Part shown: piece by piece, positions 43,134-52,910 of the stretch | Position numbering within the stretch: position 1 is the first letter of the stretch | How the letters are laid out: each line of letters starts with the position of its first letter | Assembly (NCBI GenBank): GCA_001800245.1 | Contig: MGVA01000028.1 | Span: forward strand, 118,452-182,451 | Length of the DNA: 64,000 nucleotides | Direction: 5' to 3' | Origin: Elusimicrobia bacterium RIFOXYA12_FULL_51_18 | GTDB taxonomy: Bacteria; Elusimicrobiota; Elusimicrobia; Elusimicrobiales; UBA9959 | The notes under the pieces: generated by a model | What the model saw: the letters and a program-made list of their open reading frames with translations, nothing else | What the model was told of the DNA's origin: nothing | Database searches by the model: none | Made by a program: the position numbers and the translations under genes

Positions 43134-43964
43134 ATGAAAAAACCATTCCGACGGGCGTTCATAGAAATAACCAATGTGTGCAACCTGTCGTGTGGGTTTT
43201 GCGCCGTATCGTCCCGCCCTTCCGGCTCTATGTCCGTGGGAGATTTTGAGGCCGTCGCCGCGCAGGTCAAGCCGTTTGCCGCAGTTATCTCGCTGCATGT
43301 GCTGGGGGAGCCTTTTATGCATCCGAAGTTTCCTGAGATCCTGGGCGTCTGTTCCCGCCTGGGCCTTCGCGTCAATCTCGTCACCAATGGCACCTTGCTG
43401 GATAAATTCGGCCCTGAAATTTTCAATGAAACGTGCCTGGACCAGATTTCCTTTTCCCTTCACGCCCTTGCCGCCCTGCCACACGGCCGGCGGCGGGAAA
43501 AATTGAGCCGGTTGATAGAATTTGCCCGGAGTTACTCCGGGCCCCTTATAGTGGGGTTTCGTTTGAGGGGGGATACCGGAGATCGTTTTGTGAGGGAAGC
43601 GGCCGATGAGATTCTTGGAGCTTTTTCAAAGGAAAGCGTGCCAGACGGAAAAAGCCGCGCGGTGACGCTGCGGGACAAGGTGTTCCTGAATTCAGGCGCG
43701 TTGTTCGATTGGCCCGGGCGGGGTAAAGGAAAAGAAAAAAACGGCTGTCTAGGCCTGCGGCACCATTTCGCCATCCTCTGCGGGGGCAAGGTGGTGCCGT
43801 GTTGCGCCGATTATGACGGCAACCTGTCGATAGGCGATCTGAACAAAGAGCCGCTTGCTGATATTCTGGGCGGTCCGGCGGCGGCGCTGCTCCGGGACAG
43901 TATCGCGGCGAAAACTCCTATGCCGGATTACTGCGCGGCCTGCGGTTTCAGCGCGCCCGGGTGA
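43134..43964 (+). CDS. radical SAM protein with SPASM-like C-terminus
   Basis: About 276 residues from the ATG at 43134. Longer frames begin inside R1 and add an unlikely hydrophobic leader. The [4Fe-4S]-SAM motif CNLSCGFC opens the domain; [16 protein letters not shown] and NLVTNGTLL are the usual following strands. Near the C-terminus [25 protein letters not shown] and YCAACGF supply cysteines for an auxiliary cluster. The closest general class is SPASM/MoaA-like proteins that modify peptides or small molecules. No precursor peptide is visible nearby. No good ribosome site precedes the ATG. Confidence 0.78.
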   Translation: MKKPFRRAFIEITNVCNLSCGFCAVSSRPSGSMSVGDFEAVAAQVKPFAAVISLHVLGEPFMHPKFPEILGVCSRLGLRVNLVTNGTLLDKFGPEIFNETCLDQISFSLHALAALPHGRRREKLSRLIEFARSYSGPLIVGFRLRGDTGDRFVREAADEILGAFSKESVPDGKSRAVTLRDKVFLNSGALFDWPGRGKGKEKNGCLGLRHHFAILCGGKVVPCCADYDGNLSIGDLNKEPLADILGGPAAALLRDSIAAKTPMPDYCAACGFSAPG

Positions 43965-43987
43965 CCGCGGTAACTCCGGGCGGGCGG

Positions 43988-44017
43988 CTGAACTGGGGCC
44001 GTGGAAAAAGTTATAAT
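43988..44017 (+). promoter_or_regulatory. likely promoter of ahcY
   Basis: TATAAT at 44012-44017 is a perfect -10. CTGAAC at 43988-43993 is a weak -35 at 18 bases. The ATG of ahcY follows 42 bases later with AGGAG at a good distance. No SAH riboswitch is apparent. Confidence 0.5.
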
Positions 44018-44059
44018 TACATAAGGGCCTTAAAAATCTTGATTAAGACAGGAGTGGCT

Positions 44060-45505
44060 ATGACCAGTACAACTAAAACTAATACCCGGGAGACAAGCTC
44101 AACCATGAAAAAAGATTTCAAAGTCAAAGATATGAACCTCGCCGAATGGGGCCGTAAAGAAATAAATATCGCCGAAAAGGAAATGCCCGGCCTTATGGCC
44201 ATCCGGGAAAAATTAGCGGCCAGGAAGCCGCTCAAGGGGGCGCGGATCATGGGCTCCCTGCATATGACCACGCAGACCGCCGTTTTGATAGAAACGCTCG
44301 CGGCTCTGGGGGCCGAAGTGCGGTGGTGTTCATGTAACATCTTTTCCACCCAGGACCAGGCCGCGGCGGCCATAGCAAAAACCGGTATCCCTGTTTTTGC
44401 CTGGAAAGGCGAGACGCTGGCTGAATACTGGTGGTGTACCGAGCGGGCGCTGGATTTCGGGGACGGCAAAGGCCCTAATTTGATAGTTGACGACGGCGGC
44501 GACGCCACTATGATGCTGCACAGGGGCGTAGCCGCGGAGAAGAATCCCAAGATCCTTGACGCCAAGGCCGGAGGAGAAGACGAACGGGAACTCAATAACT
44601 GCCTGCGCGCGGAACTGAAAAAAAATTCCAAACGCTGGCACACCGCGGTAAAAGACTGGAAGGGAGTTTCCGAAGAAACCACTACCGGGGTACACCGCCT
44701 TTACCAGATGCATGAAGCCGGAGAACTTATGGTTCCCGCTATCAACGTCAATGATTCGGTCACAAAATCCAAATTCGATAATCTCTATGGCTGCCGGGAA
44801 TCACTTTGCGACGGTATAAAAAGGGCCACGGACGTTATGATAGCCGGCAAGGTTTGCGTGGTTTGCGGTTACGGGGATGTCGGCAAAGGGTCGGCCCGCT
44901 CTCTCAGGGGGTTCGGAGCGCGCGTGATCGTCACAGAAATAGATCCCATCTGCGCCCTGCAGGCCGCTATGGAAGGTTTTGAAGTGGCCACGGTCGAGGA
45001 TACTCTGGGAGTGGGAGATATCTATGTGACCACCACCGGGAACAAGGATATCATACGCGTGGAGCATATGCTCAAGATGAAGGACCAGGCCATAGTCTGC
45101 AATATCGGCCACTTCGACAACGAGATCCAAGTCGATCAGCTCAGAAAAACCAAAGGCGTTACGGTGCTCAACATAAAGCCCCAGGTGGACAGGTTCAACC
45201 TGCCCGGCGGCAAGTCCATGTACCTGCTGGCGGAAGGCCGCCTCGTGAATCTCGGCTGCGCCAAGGGACATCCCTCGTTCGTGATGAGCAACTCTTTCTC
45301 CAATCAGACCTTGGCTCAACTCGAGCTCTGGACCAAGAAGATGGCCGTGGGAGTATACCGGCTGCCGAAACATCTGGATGAAGAAGTGGCCAGGCTTCAC
45401 CTTGAAAAAATTGGCGTAAAACTGACCAAGCTTACCAAGGAACAGGCCGATTATATCGGAGTAAAGACGGAAGGACCTTATAAGCCGGATCATTACCGGT
45501 ATTAA
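44060..45505 (+). CDS. ahcY: S-adenosylhomocysteinase
   Basis: A 481-residue protein, normal length. The start at 44060 is chosen because AGGAG lies six bases before it and it matches the family; the open frame itself extends further upstream. Signatures: [57 protein letters not shown] (catalytic Lys/Asp), NAD motif [16 protein letters not shown] and the C-terminal KPDHYRY. It splits SAH to adenosine and homocysteine, removing product of the many methyltransferases, several of which are in this window. Confidence 0.97.
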   Translation: MTSTTKTNTRETSSTMKKDFKVKDMNLAEWGRKEINIAEKEMPGLMAIREKLAARKPLKGARIMGSLHMTTQTAVLIETLAALGAEVRWCSCNIFSTQDQAAAAIAKTGIPVFAWKGETLAEYWWCTERALDFGDGKGPNLIVDDGGDATMMLHRGVAAEKNPKILDAKAGGEDERELNNCLRAELKKNSKRWHTAVKDWKGVSEETTTGVHRLYQMHEAGELMVPAINVNDSVTKSKFDNLYGCRESLCDGIKRATDVMIAGKVCVVCGYGDVGKGSARSLRGFGARVIVTEIDPICALQAAMEGFEVATVEDTLGVGDIYVTTTGNKDIIRVEHMLKMKDQAIVCNIGHFDNEIQVDQLRKTKGVTVLNIKPQVDRFNLPGGKSMYLLAEGRLVNLGCAKGHPSFVMSNSFSNQTLAQLELWTKKMAVGVYRLPKHLDEEVARLHLEKIGVKLTKLTKEQADYIGVKTEGPYKPDHYRY

Positions 45506-45530
45506 GCGATCCGAGATCAAATCGCCTCAG

Positions 45531-45562
45531 TAAAAACCGTCCTCGAAAGGGGACGGTTTTTT
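45531..45562 (+). terminator. terminator after ahcY
   Basis: AACCGTCC (45535-45542) and GGACGGTT (45551-45558) form a perfect 8-bp stem with T-tract through 45562. Confidence 0.93.
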
Positions 45563-45576
45563 GTATCATATTCATT

Positions 45577-47280
45577 GTGAATAGAAAAAAAGTTCTTCTT
45601 ATTTGCGCCGTTGCGGCTCTGGCAGCGCATCTTGTTATGGGGGTTGCGTTCATAAGATCCGCCGCTTCGACATATGACGAAACCGTCCATCTTGCCAGCG
45701 GATATTCATACCTGGCCACGGGAAAGTATGTTATGAATATTATGGACCACCCGCCCCTGGCGGAGATGGCCGACGCCTTCCCGCTCCTGGCCTATAAGCC
45801 TAATATCTTTTCAAGTCATCCGTATTTTATGCAGGCCAGCCTTTATCATTACGGCGACTTGTTCCTGTATCAGAACATCGTGCCGGCTGATAAATTACTG
45901 AATACGGCGCGGCTCTTTTCTTTGATCCTATGGAGCGGCCTGCTGGTTTTTTTTATCGGGCTTTTCGCCTATAAAGCCGCCGGTTATGAGGCCGCAGCGT
46001 ACTCAATAGTCGTTTTCTCCTTTATGCCTGTCTTTATTTCGAATAACGCGCTTGTCACCACCGACGCCGCGCCGGCGGTTTTCTATTTCGGGACTTTCTG
46101 CCTCGGATATATTTTCTCCGCACTGCCGGTTTTGAGCGTCGCCGGCCGCGGGCATAAGGTCATAAAAGTGCTGGATAACCGGGGACAGTATGTTTATGCC
46201 GCCCTCGCCGGTCTGGTCACGGGCCTGGCTATGGCGTCAAAGTTCAGTATGTTCATAATTCCCCCGCTCCTTATCTCTTTCTGGATCGGGCATAATCTGC
46301 TTGAGCCTAAAATGCGTCTTTCCCGGCTCCTATGGTATTCGGCGATATATATGGCCGCGTCCGTCTTTACGCTGGCCGTGGTTTATAAGTTCGATATGGG
46401 GCTTTATTTAGCGGGGCTGGAGGAGACGCTTAAAAGACTGGACCAGGGCCGGTCTTCTTTCGTCTGGGGCAGGCATTCCGTTAACGGAGTGTTGTGGTAT
46501 TTCCCGCTGGCTTTGGGGATAAAGACCCCTTTGGCCGTTCTCGCGCTTCTTTTGGCCGGATTGGCCGCTGTGATAAAATCTTTCAGAAAAGACTTTGTCT
46601 GGCTTATCCTGCCTCCTTTGATATACTTCGCTATTTCCATGGGCGCCAAGGTTCAGATAGGGTTCCGTCACATTCTGTCCGTAATGCCGTTTGTGGCCGT
46701 ACTGGCCGGCTTGGGCGCCGTCTACATCGGGGAGAAGAAGGCATTGCGTTGTGTTCTGGCGCCGCTGCTTGTTCTGTGGGGCTGGGGACTTGTGAAAACC
46801 GGGCCTTATTACCTCGCTTATTTCAACGAATTGGCGGGGGGGGCCGCCAACGGCTATAAATTTCTGGTGGATTCAAATCTGGACTGGGGGCAGGATGTTA
46901 AGACTTTGTCCGTCCGGCTGAATGAGCGCGGCAACCCGCCGGTGGTGCTTTCTTATTTCGGCGTGGCCCGTCCGGAGTACTACGGCATAAAATATCTTCC
47001 GCTGGGCACTATTTCCAATGTGGAACTGGCCGGGACGGGGGAGGATGTCTGCCGCATGGACCGGCTTCTGCTGGCTGTGTCGGCTACCAATCTGCAGAAC
47101 ACGTATTATCCGGACAAACATACTTTTGACTGGCTGAAAAGCCGCAAGCCGGAGTTCTCGGCCGGCTATTCCCTCTTCCTCTACGACCTGACCTCGGATA
47201 AAGACGGGGCCGGTAAACTGGCGGAATTATTCGATCGCAACGGTATGAACCGTGAGGCGGACTGCGTAAGAGGAAGATAA
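45577..47280 (+). CDS. GT39-type membrane glycosyltransferase
   Basis: A 567-residue polytopic protein starting with GTG. The first luminal loop has the acidic STYDETVHLASGYSYLATG and the second MDHPPLAEM, both hallmarks of the PMT/ArnT-like family that uses polyprenyl-phosphate sugars. About ten to twelve membrane helices follow. The C-terminal region (FLVDSNLDWGQDVKTLSVRL) is characteristic of a GT39 subgroup in many environmental bacteria. It probably transfers a sugar to protein or lipid in the periplasm. Acceptor unknown. Confidence 0.8.
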   Translation: MNRKKVLLICAVAALAAHLVMGVAFIRSAASTYDETVHLASGYSYLATGKYVMNIMDHPPLAEMADAFPLLAYKPNIFSSHPYFMQASLYHYGDLFLYQNIVPADKLLNTARLFSLILWSGLLVFFIGLFAYKAAGYEAAAYSIVVFSFMPVFISNNALVTTDAAPAVFYFGTFCLGYIFSALPVLSVAGRGHKVIKVLDNRGQYVYAALAGLVTGLAMASKFSMFIIPPLLISFWIGHNLLEPKMRLSRLLWYSAIYMAASVFTLAVVYKFDMGLYLAGLEETLKRLDQGRSSFVWGRHSVNGVLWYFPLALGIKTPLAVLALLLAGLAAVIKSFRKDFVWLILPPLIYFAISMGAKVQIGFRHILSVMPFVAVLAGLGAVYIGEKKALRCVLAPLLVLWGWGLVKTGPYYLAYFNELAGGAANGYKFLVDSNLDWGQDVKTLSVRLNERGNPPVVLSYFGVARPEYYGIKYLPLGTISNVELAGTGEDVCRMDRLLLAVSATNLQNTYYPDKHTFDWLKSRKPEFSAGYSLFLYDLTSDKDGAGKLAELFDRNGMNREADCVRGR

Positions 47281-47283
47281 ATT

Positions 47284-47325
47284 AAGGCGCAAAGCCGCGG
47301 AAAATCCCCGCAAATTTGCGCCTTT
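47284..47325. terminator. probable bidirectional terminator hairpin
   Basis: AAGGCGCAAA (47284-47293) and TTTGCGCCTT (47315-47324) pair across 21 bases. It lies between the convergent glycosyltransferase and rubredoxin genes. T-tracts are short. Confidence 0.5.
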
Positions 47326-47342
47326 GCCAAGTCTCCGCGGTT

Positions 47343-47504
47343 TTAATTCTCCGGTTCGAATTCGTCTTTGCCCGCGCCGCAGATGGGGCAGACCCAGTTA
47401 TCGGGCAGTTTTTCAAACGCCGTGCCGGGCGCTATGTTGTGCTCCGGATCCCCGAGCTGGGGATCATAGATGTAACCGCATAACTTGCATACATATTTTT
47501 TCAT
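47343..47504 (-). CDS. rubredoxin
   Basis: A 53-residue protein, short enough to be overlooked. It has the two iron-binding knuckles CKLCGY and CPICGAGK and the conserved [18 protein letters not shown] and LPDNWVCP segments. It carries one electron to superoxide reductase, rubrerythrin or flavodiiron proteins. The AAGGAG ribosome site lies nine bases before the ATG. It is the last gene of the oxygen-defence run on the minus strand. Confidence 0.97.
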   Translation of the reverse strand: MKKYVCKLCGYIYDPQLGDPEHNIAPGTAFEKLPDNWVCPICGAGKDEFEPEN

Positions 47505-47542
47505 ATTCCTGGCTCCTTCACCGCTTAATTATTTATATTCCG

Positions 47543-48070
47543 CTACTTGGTTGCAGGCGCGAAAGTCGTGGCGTTTTTTTGGGTCATGCCGTGCTTTACC
47601 GTCTTATAATACTCATAGGTCAGAGGAACTCCGTCTCTTAATGTTTCCGCCGCCGTAACCTCGCCGATAAATAAAGTGTGCGTGGCCATGTCCACCGCCT
47701 TATTCACCTTTACCGTGGCGATAGAAAGCGAGTGTTCCGTGACGGCCGGGCAGCCGCCCAGCGTTTTAAAGGAAATTTTTTCAAACTTATTTATGTCTCG
47801 GCCGGTTCTGAAACCGAAAAGCCCTATGAACGGCATTGGCGAATCCTGCGCCAGCACCGAAACCGAATAAAGTCCGCTATCGGCTATGCAGACATGGGTC
47901 AGATTATTTTTGCTTATGCTTACGGCTATTCCCGGAGGGCAGGCGGTGGTCTGAAAGACGGTATTGGCCACTTGGCCGTTCGGCTTTTCGCCCTCCCTGG
48001 ACGAGACTATATAAAGGCCGTAGGAAAATTTTGAGATCGCTTTATAGATCTCCTCTTCGCAGTTGTTCAT
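47543..48070 (-). CDS. flavin reductase domain protein
   Basis: A 175-residue FMN-binding split-barrel protein. The pattern [20 protein letters not shown] followed by [20 protein letters not shown] is typical of the flavin reductase domain that occurs alone or in high-molecular-weight rubredoxins (Hrb). It would reduce rubredoxin with NAD(P)H. Here it is separate but directly upstream of the rubredoxin gene, and overlaps the desulfoferrodoxin gene by four bases. That layout supports a joint electron path. Confidence 0.9.
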   Translation of the reverse strand: MNNCEEEIYKAISKFSYGLYIVSSREGEKPNGQVANTVFQTTACPPGIAVSISKNNLTHVCIADSGLYSVSVLAQDSPMPFIGLFGFRTGRDINKFEKISFKTLGGCPAVTEHSLSIATVKVNKAVDMATHTLFIGEVTAAETLRDGVPLTYEYYKTVKHGMTQKNATTFAPATK

Positions 48071-48456
48071 TTAAATCCGGTTTTCCACAGTCCATGAAGA
48101 TTGCAGTATTCTCTCGCGTAAACCTCTTTTGGATCAAAGCACAGGCAGAATACGGCTTCGGGCGCCTGTCCGGGTTTCAGAAATTCCCTGAAGGACCTGC
48201 CGTCCGCCACCAGTTCAATCCATTCTATGAAGTGTTTTTCTTCCATCGGGTGGGGGACAGCTCCCACTTTCACCGTGAAGCCGGTTTTTGTCTTCTCTAC
48301 GACCGGGACGTGTTTTTCTTTAGAGGCATCCGTGGTGTTTTCGAAAAACAGCCGCATATCCGCGCCGCAGCAGACAAGGCCGCCCGGCCCGCCATGCAGG
48401 ACTTCAACGATATTGCCGCAGGCGTCGCATTTGTATATTTCTTTTATTTCAGCCAT
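48067..48456 (-). CDS. dfx: desulfoferrodoxin (superoxide reductase)
   Basis: A 129-residue two-iron superoxide reductase. The desulforedoxin site is formed by Cys10, Cys13 (YKCDACGN) and Cys29, Cys30 (LVCCGADM). The catalytic iron site has His in KEKHVPVVE, two His in [13 protein letters not shown], and Cys/His in EYCNLHGLW. It reduces superoxide to peroxide without making oxygen. Overlaps the flavin reductase gene by four bases. The rubredoxin electron donor is two genes downstream. Confidence 0.97.
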   Translation of the reverse strand: MAEIKEIYKCDACGNIVEVLHGGPGGLVCCGADMRLFFENTTDASKEKHVPVVEKTKTGFTVKVGAVPHPMEEKHFIEWIELVADGRSFREFLKPGQAPEAVFCLCFDPKEVYAREYCNLHGLWKTGFK

Positions 48457-48492
48457 GAGAATTCTCTCCTTCGGATTTCCAGGAACGCTTCA

Positions 48493-49050
48493 TCAGACCA
48501 TGGCCCTGACCGCGTGCAGGATCTCCTCATAGTTGGGCTCATTGGACGCTTCAGGTACTATCTGAGCGTATTTCACTATGCCGTCTTTATCCACGATAAA
48601 AACCGCGCGGGTCAGCAGGCGAAGTTCTTTTATCAGTACGCCGTAGGATTTGCCGAAATCCGCTTTCTGGTAGTCGGAATAGGTGCGCACGGCTTTAATG
48701 CCGGCGGCCCCGCACCAGCGTTTCTGTGCGAAAGGCAGGTCCATGCTGATGGTCAGTACATTTACGTCCGGGCCCAGCGCTTCCGCTTCTTTGTTGAAAC
48801 GGCGGGTCTCCAGATCGCAGACGGGGGTGTCCAGCGACGGGACCGCGGAGATAATGGTGATCTTTCCTGTGCAGGTCCTGGAGAATTTCATTGGCAGCAT
48901 ATCGTTGTCGGTAACTTTAAAGTCGGGCGCCGTCATCCCCACTTTTATCTCTTCGCCCAGAAGGGTCATAGGCCTGCCCTGCATGGTGACGGTCCGTTTT
49001 ACCGGTTCTTTTTTCTGAATTTCTTCCTGATCAGGCATATTTTCTTCCAT
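48493..49050 (-). CDS. tpx: thiol peroxidase (atypical 2-Cys peroxiredoxin)
   Basis: 185 residues from the ATG at 49050 with AAGGAA upstream; the open frame extends farther but that part is out-of-frame sequence of the rubrerythrin gene. Peroxidatic Cys78 is in SLDTPVCDLETRRFN and resolving Cys at about 112 in PFAQKRWCGAAG, both as in Tpx. VGMTAPDFKVTDNDM and FIVDKDGIVKY are also typical. It reduces peroxides produced by desulfoferrodoxin and uses thioredoxin in known cases. Confidence 0.95.
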   Translation of the reverse strand: MEENMPDQEEIQKKEPVKRTVTMQGRPMTLLGEEIKVGMTAPDFKVTDNDMLPMKFSRTCTGKITIISAVPSLDTPVCDLETRRFNKEAEALGPDVNVLTISMDLPFAQKRWCGAAGIKAVRTYSDYQKADFGKSYGVLIKELRLLTRAVFIVDKDGIVKYAQIVPEASNEPNYEEILHAVRAMV

Positions 49051-49090
49051 AATTGGTTCCTTGGATTTTACGTGGTAAAATAAGTTGCGC

Positions 49091-49663
49091 TTACCAGTTT
49101 TCCGCGAGCAGTTCGAAATACGCCTGGGGATGCGCGCAGGCGGGACAGTTTTCCGGGGCCTGGTCGCCATCATGCGTGTAGCCGCAATTAAGGCAGCGCC
49201 ATGTGACCTTACGGTTTTTTTTGAAGGCCGTTCCCTCCTCCAAATTTTTAAGCAGGCCGCGGTAACGCTTTTCATGCTGTTTTTCCGCTATGGAGATATG
49301 TTCGAAGGCGTCGGCCACCGCTTCAAAGCCCTCTTCCCTCGCTTTTTTGGCGAATGCGGGATACAGGCTGCCCCATTCGTGCGCTTCGCCGTCCGCTGAC
49401 GCCTTAAGGTTGTCTGTCGTTTTACCCAGGATGCCGGCGGGGAAAGCGGCTTCCACCATTACGTCTCCGCCCTCTAAAAACTTAAAAAATCTTTTGGCGT
49501 GCTCTTTTTCCTGCTCCGCCGTTTCTTCATATATTTTAGAGATCTGGAAGTAGCCTTCCTTTTTGGCGATGCCGGCAAAATAAGTATAGCGGTTCCTGGC
49601 TTGCGATTCTCCGGCGAAAGCCGTGAGCAGGTTCTTTTCGGTTTGTGTGCCCTTTATTTTCAT
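49091..49663 (-). CDS. rbr: rubrerythrin
   Basis: 190 residues from the ATG at 49663 with GGAGG directly upstream. The diiron four-helix bundle has NLLTAFAGESQARNRYTYF, EETAEQEKEHAKRFF and the second pair EHISIAEKQHEKRY. The C-terminal rubredoxin-like domain has CLNCGYTHDG and CPACAHPQAYFE. It reduces hydrogen peroxide to water. It is the first gene of the cassette; together the cassette removes superoxide and peroxide without catalase. Confidence 0.96.
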   Translation of the reverse strand: MKIKGTQTEKNLLTAFAGESQARNRYTYFAGIAKKEGYFQISKIYEETAEQEKEHAKRFFKFLEGGDVMVEAAFPAGILGKTTDNLKASADGEAHEWGSLYPAFAKKAREEGFEAVADAFEHISIAEKQHEKRYRGLLKNLEEGTAFKKNRKVTWRCLNCGYTHDGDQAPENCPACAHPQAYFELLAENW

Positions 49664-49862
49664 TTTTCCTCCCTGGGATGAGACAACCATATGATAACAA
49701 ATTTACGCTACCTGTACGGGGGGTGTCGTGTATGTGGCGGGATATAACATCCATTTTAAAATTCCCTTTTCCCGTCATGTCGCGGTTGCGCTTGCGCCGC
49801 GATATGGCGTACCTTTATCAAGGAAAAACTAACATATTTACGTCTTCTTGAACAGGTTTTAT

Positions 49863-50615
49863 TCAGGATATTTTAAGTATTCCGGCGCGTGTAAGCGCGA
49901 AGTCGTATTTGACGGGGTCCGCCGGGCTAACACGTCTGAAAGCCGCGGTTATCTCAAGCGCCGTTTTCATGGAGGTGTCTTTTCTTGCGGTGAGCCCGAG
50001 TTCCCGCGCTATGCGGAACATGTGCGTATCCAGAGGAACGATGAGCTTTGAGGGGGGGATATTTTTCCAGACGCCCGGGTCTATGATGTCTTTTCTTACC
50101 ATCCAGCGCAGAAAAAGATTAAGGCGCTTGAAGGAACTTTTCTTTTCCGGGCAGGGAGTGAGAGTAGGCGCGCAGGCATTGCTGTTGAAATCATTGACAA
50201 AGTCGTAAACGGCTTCGGCCAGAGTTTCGTCGGCCGGGCGGTAATGTTTCATAAAACAGTTTTCGAGCGAGCCGTATTCCTTTATGGTGGTTTTGATGTT
50301 GATAAGGAAGACGGTAAGTTCCCCGCCGGTAGTGAAGCGGTGTTTGAAGGAGGAAAAAGTCCTGGTGATATCCGCCGGAGATATTTTAAGAAGCCAGCGT
50401 CGGGGGGAGGGCCCCATGGGTTTAAGGACCTTCTCCACGCTTCGTAATATCTGGGTGACATTGCCGTAAGCCAGCGCCGCGGCCACAAACCCGGCTATCT
50501 CCCTGTCGTGTGCCGCCGCGTAGCGATAGACGAATTCAAGCGGGTCGGGATGGATGAATTTTTTTTTATTGAACCTGGCACGGGTTTTTTCCAGGAGTTT
50601 TTTGTCCGGTATCAT
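49863..50615 (-). CDS. TIGR02757 / DUF2400 family protein
   Basis: A 250-residue protein of a widely conserved family of unknown function. FVYRYAAAHDREIAGFVAAALAYGNV near the start and the late block RLNLFLRWMVRKDIIDPGVW, LIVPLDTHMFRIARELGLT are the family hallmarks. The C-terminus resembles a helix-hairpin-helix DNA glycosylase fold, suggesting nucleic acid binding (inference). It has no obvious functional link to its neighbours. The start is 23 bases from the PAS kinase stop on the same strand. Confidence 0.85.
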   Translation of the reverse strand: MIPDKKLLEKTRARFNKKKFIHPDPLEFVYRYAAAHDREIAGFVAAALAYGNVTQILRSVEKVLKPMGPSPRRWLLKISPADITRTFSSFKHRFTTGGELTVFLINIKTTIKEYGSLENCFMKHYRPADETLAEAVYDFVNDFNSNACAPTLTPCPEKKSSFKRLNLFLRWMVRKDIIDPGVWKNIPPSKLIVPLDTHMFRIARELGLTARKDTSMKTALEITAAFRRVSPADPVKYDFALTRAGILKIS

Positions 50616-50638
50616 AGCGGTTGCTTAGGGGGGAGCGG

Positions 50639-51736
50639 TCAGTCAGCCTTCGGGAGTCGGATAGTGAAAGCGGCGCCCATGCCGGGGTTGGATTCTACAA
50701 CGATGTCGCCTTTATGCTGTTTTATTATTCCATAGACCGTGGACAGGCCCAGGCCGGTGCCTTTGCCTTTCGGTTTAGTGGTGAAGAATGGTTCGAAGAT
50801 CCGTTCCCGCGCCTCCGGGGGGATGCCTGGCCCAGTGTCGGAAACCTCGACCGAGGCGTAGTCGCCCGCTTTCATCGACGGTGACAAGCCTTTGCTTATG
50901 GATTGGTTGAAAGTCCGTACTTTTATGACTCCACCTGAAGGCATGGCGTCTTTGGCGTTTATTACCAGATTCATCAGGACCTGCTTGAATTGCTCCGGAG
51001 TCATGCTGACCTTGACCAGGTCCGGGGCCAGGCCGTACTCCATTTTTATATTTACACCGAGCAGCCGGTCCATCAGTACCTTTGTTTCGGTTATTATATC
51101 GTTCAGATTTACCAGACTGGGCTCGGCTTCCTGACGGCGGGAGAAGATGAGGAGCTGCTTTATAAGATTGGCGGATTCCTGGGAAGTTTTAAGTATTCCC
51201 TGAGCCAGTTTCATGCTGGTGCTCTCTTTGGGGATTTCCTCCATGACCAGTTCCATGGAGCCGATGATTATGGTCAGCAGGTTGTTGAAATCGTGCGACA
51301 GCTGTCCGGCCAGAAGCCCCAGCGCTTCCATCTTCTGATTCTGTATCAGTTGCTCTTCCAGGGCCGCCTCCCTTGTTATGTCGCGGCGTATGGCCAGGAA
51401 ATAGGATAAATCTCCCTTCACGTTCCTGATGGGTGAGATATGGGTTTCATCAATGCCTTTGGTCCCGTCTTTCCGCCTGTTTATGAAGCGTCCCGTCCAT
51501 TCTCTGCCGGTTTTTATGGTGCCCCACATGTCCGCATAGAACTCATCCGAGTGCTCGCCGCTTTTCAGGATGCCGGCGTTTTTGCCCAGGGTTTCCTGTA
51601 AGGTGTAGCCTGTGAGTCGCTCAAAACCAGGGTTGGCATATACTATGGTTCCGCCGACATCGGTTATGAACAGCGCTTCCGAAGTCTGGTTGAGAGCGTC
51701 AATTACTATCCGGCATGTTTCCGGAGTGAGTTCCAT
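50639..51736 (-). CDS. PAS-domain histidine kinase (soluble)
   Basis: A 365-residue cytoplasmic kinase. A PAS domain (about 10-125: [24 protein letters not shown], closing [16 protein letters not shown]) is followed by a HisKA domain with His in [14 protein letters not shown], the DFNN form of NtrB-like kinases. The ATPase domain has [37 protein letters not shown] and [14 protein letters not shown]. No membrane segment. The cognate regulator is not adjacent; a single-domain regulator elsewhere in the window might serve. Confidence 0.93.
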   Translation of the reverse strand: MELTPETCRIVIDALNQTSEALFITDVGGTIVYANPGFERLTGYTLQETLGKNAGILKSGEHSDEFYADMWGTIKTGREWTGRFINRRKDGTKGIDETHISPIRNVKGDLSYFLAIRRDITREAALEEQLIQNQKMEALGLLAGQLSHDFNNLLTIIIGSMELVMEEIPKESTSMKLAQGILKTSQESANLIKQLLIFSRRQEAEPSLVNLNDIITETKVLMDRLLGVNIKMEYGLAPDLVKVSMTPEQFKQVLMNLVINAKDAMPSGGVIKVRTFNQSISKGLSPSMKAGDYASVEVSDTGPGIPPEARERIFEPFFTTKPKGKGTGLGLSTVYGIIKQHKGDIVVESNPGMGAAFTIRLPKAD

Positions 51737-51973
51737 GGTGATATTCTACCAAAAAATACAACACGGCTTGCGGAGATAATGCGGATTTACGGCTTATTTT
51801 TTTGTAATATAGTCTTTAATGGCGGGTAGGCCGGACTCCGCACCTGTAAAGCGAGGAAGCGTTGAACCGGAGAGAATGGCGGCCTATAGCGTCAGGTTGA
51901 GTCGGGAAAAGGCGGGGGGCCGCCGGAATGCGTAGAGACTTGCGGTAAAATCTTATGAAAGGGGTAAAGTAAA

Positions 51974-52810
51974 ATGAAATATCTTTTTATGTTCTGCATT
52001 GCCGCGTTGGCTGCCGGGCCTGCCGCCGCGCAGGAATTGGATGAGGCGTTCACCGCCAAGCTGTTTAGTTCCAAGGGGGTTGTGGAGTGCCTTAAGGCCG
52101 GCACCGCCACCTGGCGCAGGGTTAAGGCCCCCTATTTCCTTGAAGTAGGCGACACTGTCAGGACCGGTCCTAAGGCCGTAGCCGAAATATACATAAGGTA
52201 CGGGGCCAAAGTACGCTTGAGCTCCGACACCCTTTTTGTGCTGAGCAAGGTGGCCCCGCAGGAAAACGCCGTGGAGGTTATGAAGGGAAAGATGCAGGCT
52301 TGGATACGTAAGTTTGCCGGGCGCGGATTTTCCGTGCGTACTCCAGCGGCTGTCTGCGCGGTGCGCGGTACGGTGTTTGAGGTCGAAGTCGCCGAAAACG
52401 GTCAAACCATGTGGGACTTGTTTTCAGGGTCTATACAGATCGCGGATAATCATAATCACACCATCGATCTGTCGCCTAATCAGCGGGTGGAGGTAAGTCA
52501 GGATGCCGGTGCGGCCGCGCCGGCCGCAATCCCCGAAAATGTGAAGCCGCCTGAAGAGCCGGCTAAAATTAAAGAAGAGAAAACTGAAACAAAGGCCGAA
52601 CAGATCATTGAAACCAAGGCCAAGGAAGAGGCCGAGGCGGCTAAGCAAGAGGAAAAGAAAAAAGAAGAGAAGAAGGCCGAAGCAAAGAGTGCCGAAGCCG
52701 AGCCGGTTGAAGAGCCGGCGGTTGTTGAACCCGTGGTCGAACCCGCCACCGGAGTTATCCCCACGCAGGAAGTGAAGGAAAGTCAGGAGGTAAGCGGTTC
52801 TACCCCGTAA
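51974..52810 (+). CDS. FecR-domain secreted protein with a Glu/Lys/Ala-rich tail
   Basis: A 278-residue protein with a signal peptide (cleavage after about residue 20). Residues 30-175 are a FecR-like domain: FLEVGDTVRTGPKAVAEIYI, GAKVRLSSDTLF, KMQAWIRKFAG, SVRTPAAVCAVRGTVFEVEV. The remaining 100 residues are a low-complexity tail of Glu, Lys, Ala and Pro. It is predicted to be periplasmic or surface, without the TonB-system sigma partner of classical FecR. The gene has its own terminator. Confidence 0.82.
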   Translation: MKYLFMFCIAALAAGPAAAQELDEAFTAKLFSSKGVVECLKAGTATWRRVKAPYFLEVGDTVRTGPKAVAEIYIRYGAKVRLSSDTLFVLSKVAPQENAVEVMKGKMQAWIRKFAGRGFSVRTPAAVCAVRGTVFEVEVAENGQTMWDLFSGSIQIADNHNHTIDLSPNQRVEVSQDAGAAAPAAIPENVKPPEEPAKIKEEKTETKAEQIIETKAKEEAEAAKQEEKKKEEKKAEAKSAEAEPVEEPAVVEPVVEPATGVIPTQEVKESQEVSGSTP

Positions 52811-52827
52811 CTTTACGATAAACCGGT

Positions 52828-52859
52828 GAAACAGGCCGCCCGGCAGAGCGGCCTGTTTC
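52828..52859 (+). terminator. strong hairpin after the FecR-like gene
   Basis: GAAACAGGCCGC (52828-52839) pairs perfectly with GCGGCCTGTTTC (52848-52859). No T-run follows directly, so termination may be partial or the hairpin may mark the mRNA end. Confidence 0.65.
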
Positions 52860-52910
52860 ATTGAAAGCGGTAATTGAGATAAAATTAAAAATAAAATACA
52901 ATCTTCTACT

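Noticed and set aside
47836-49083. 415-codon plus-strand frame across the oxygen-defence genes
   Set aside because: It is the antisense of three well-supported genes and is arginine/phenylalanine-rich as expected of such shadows.
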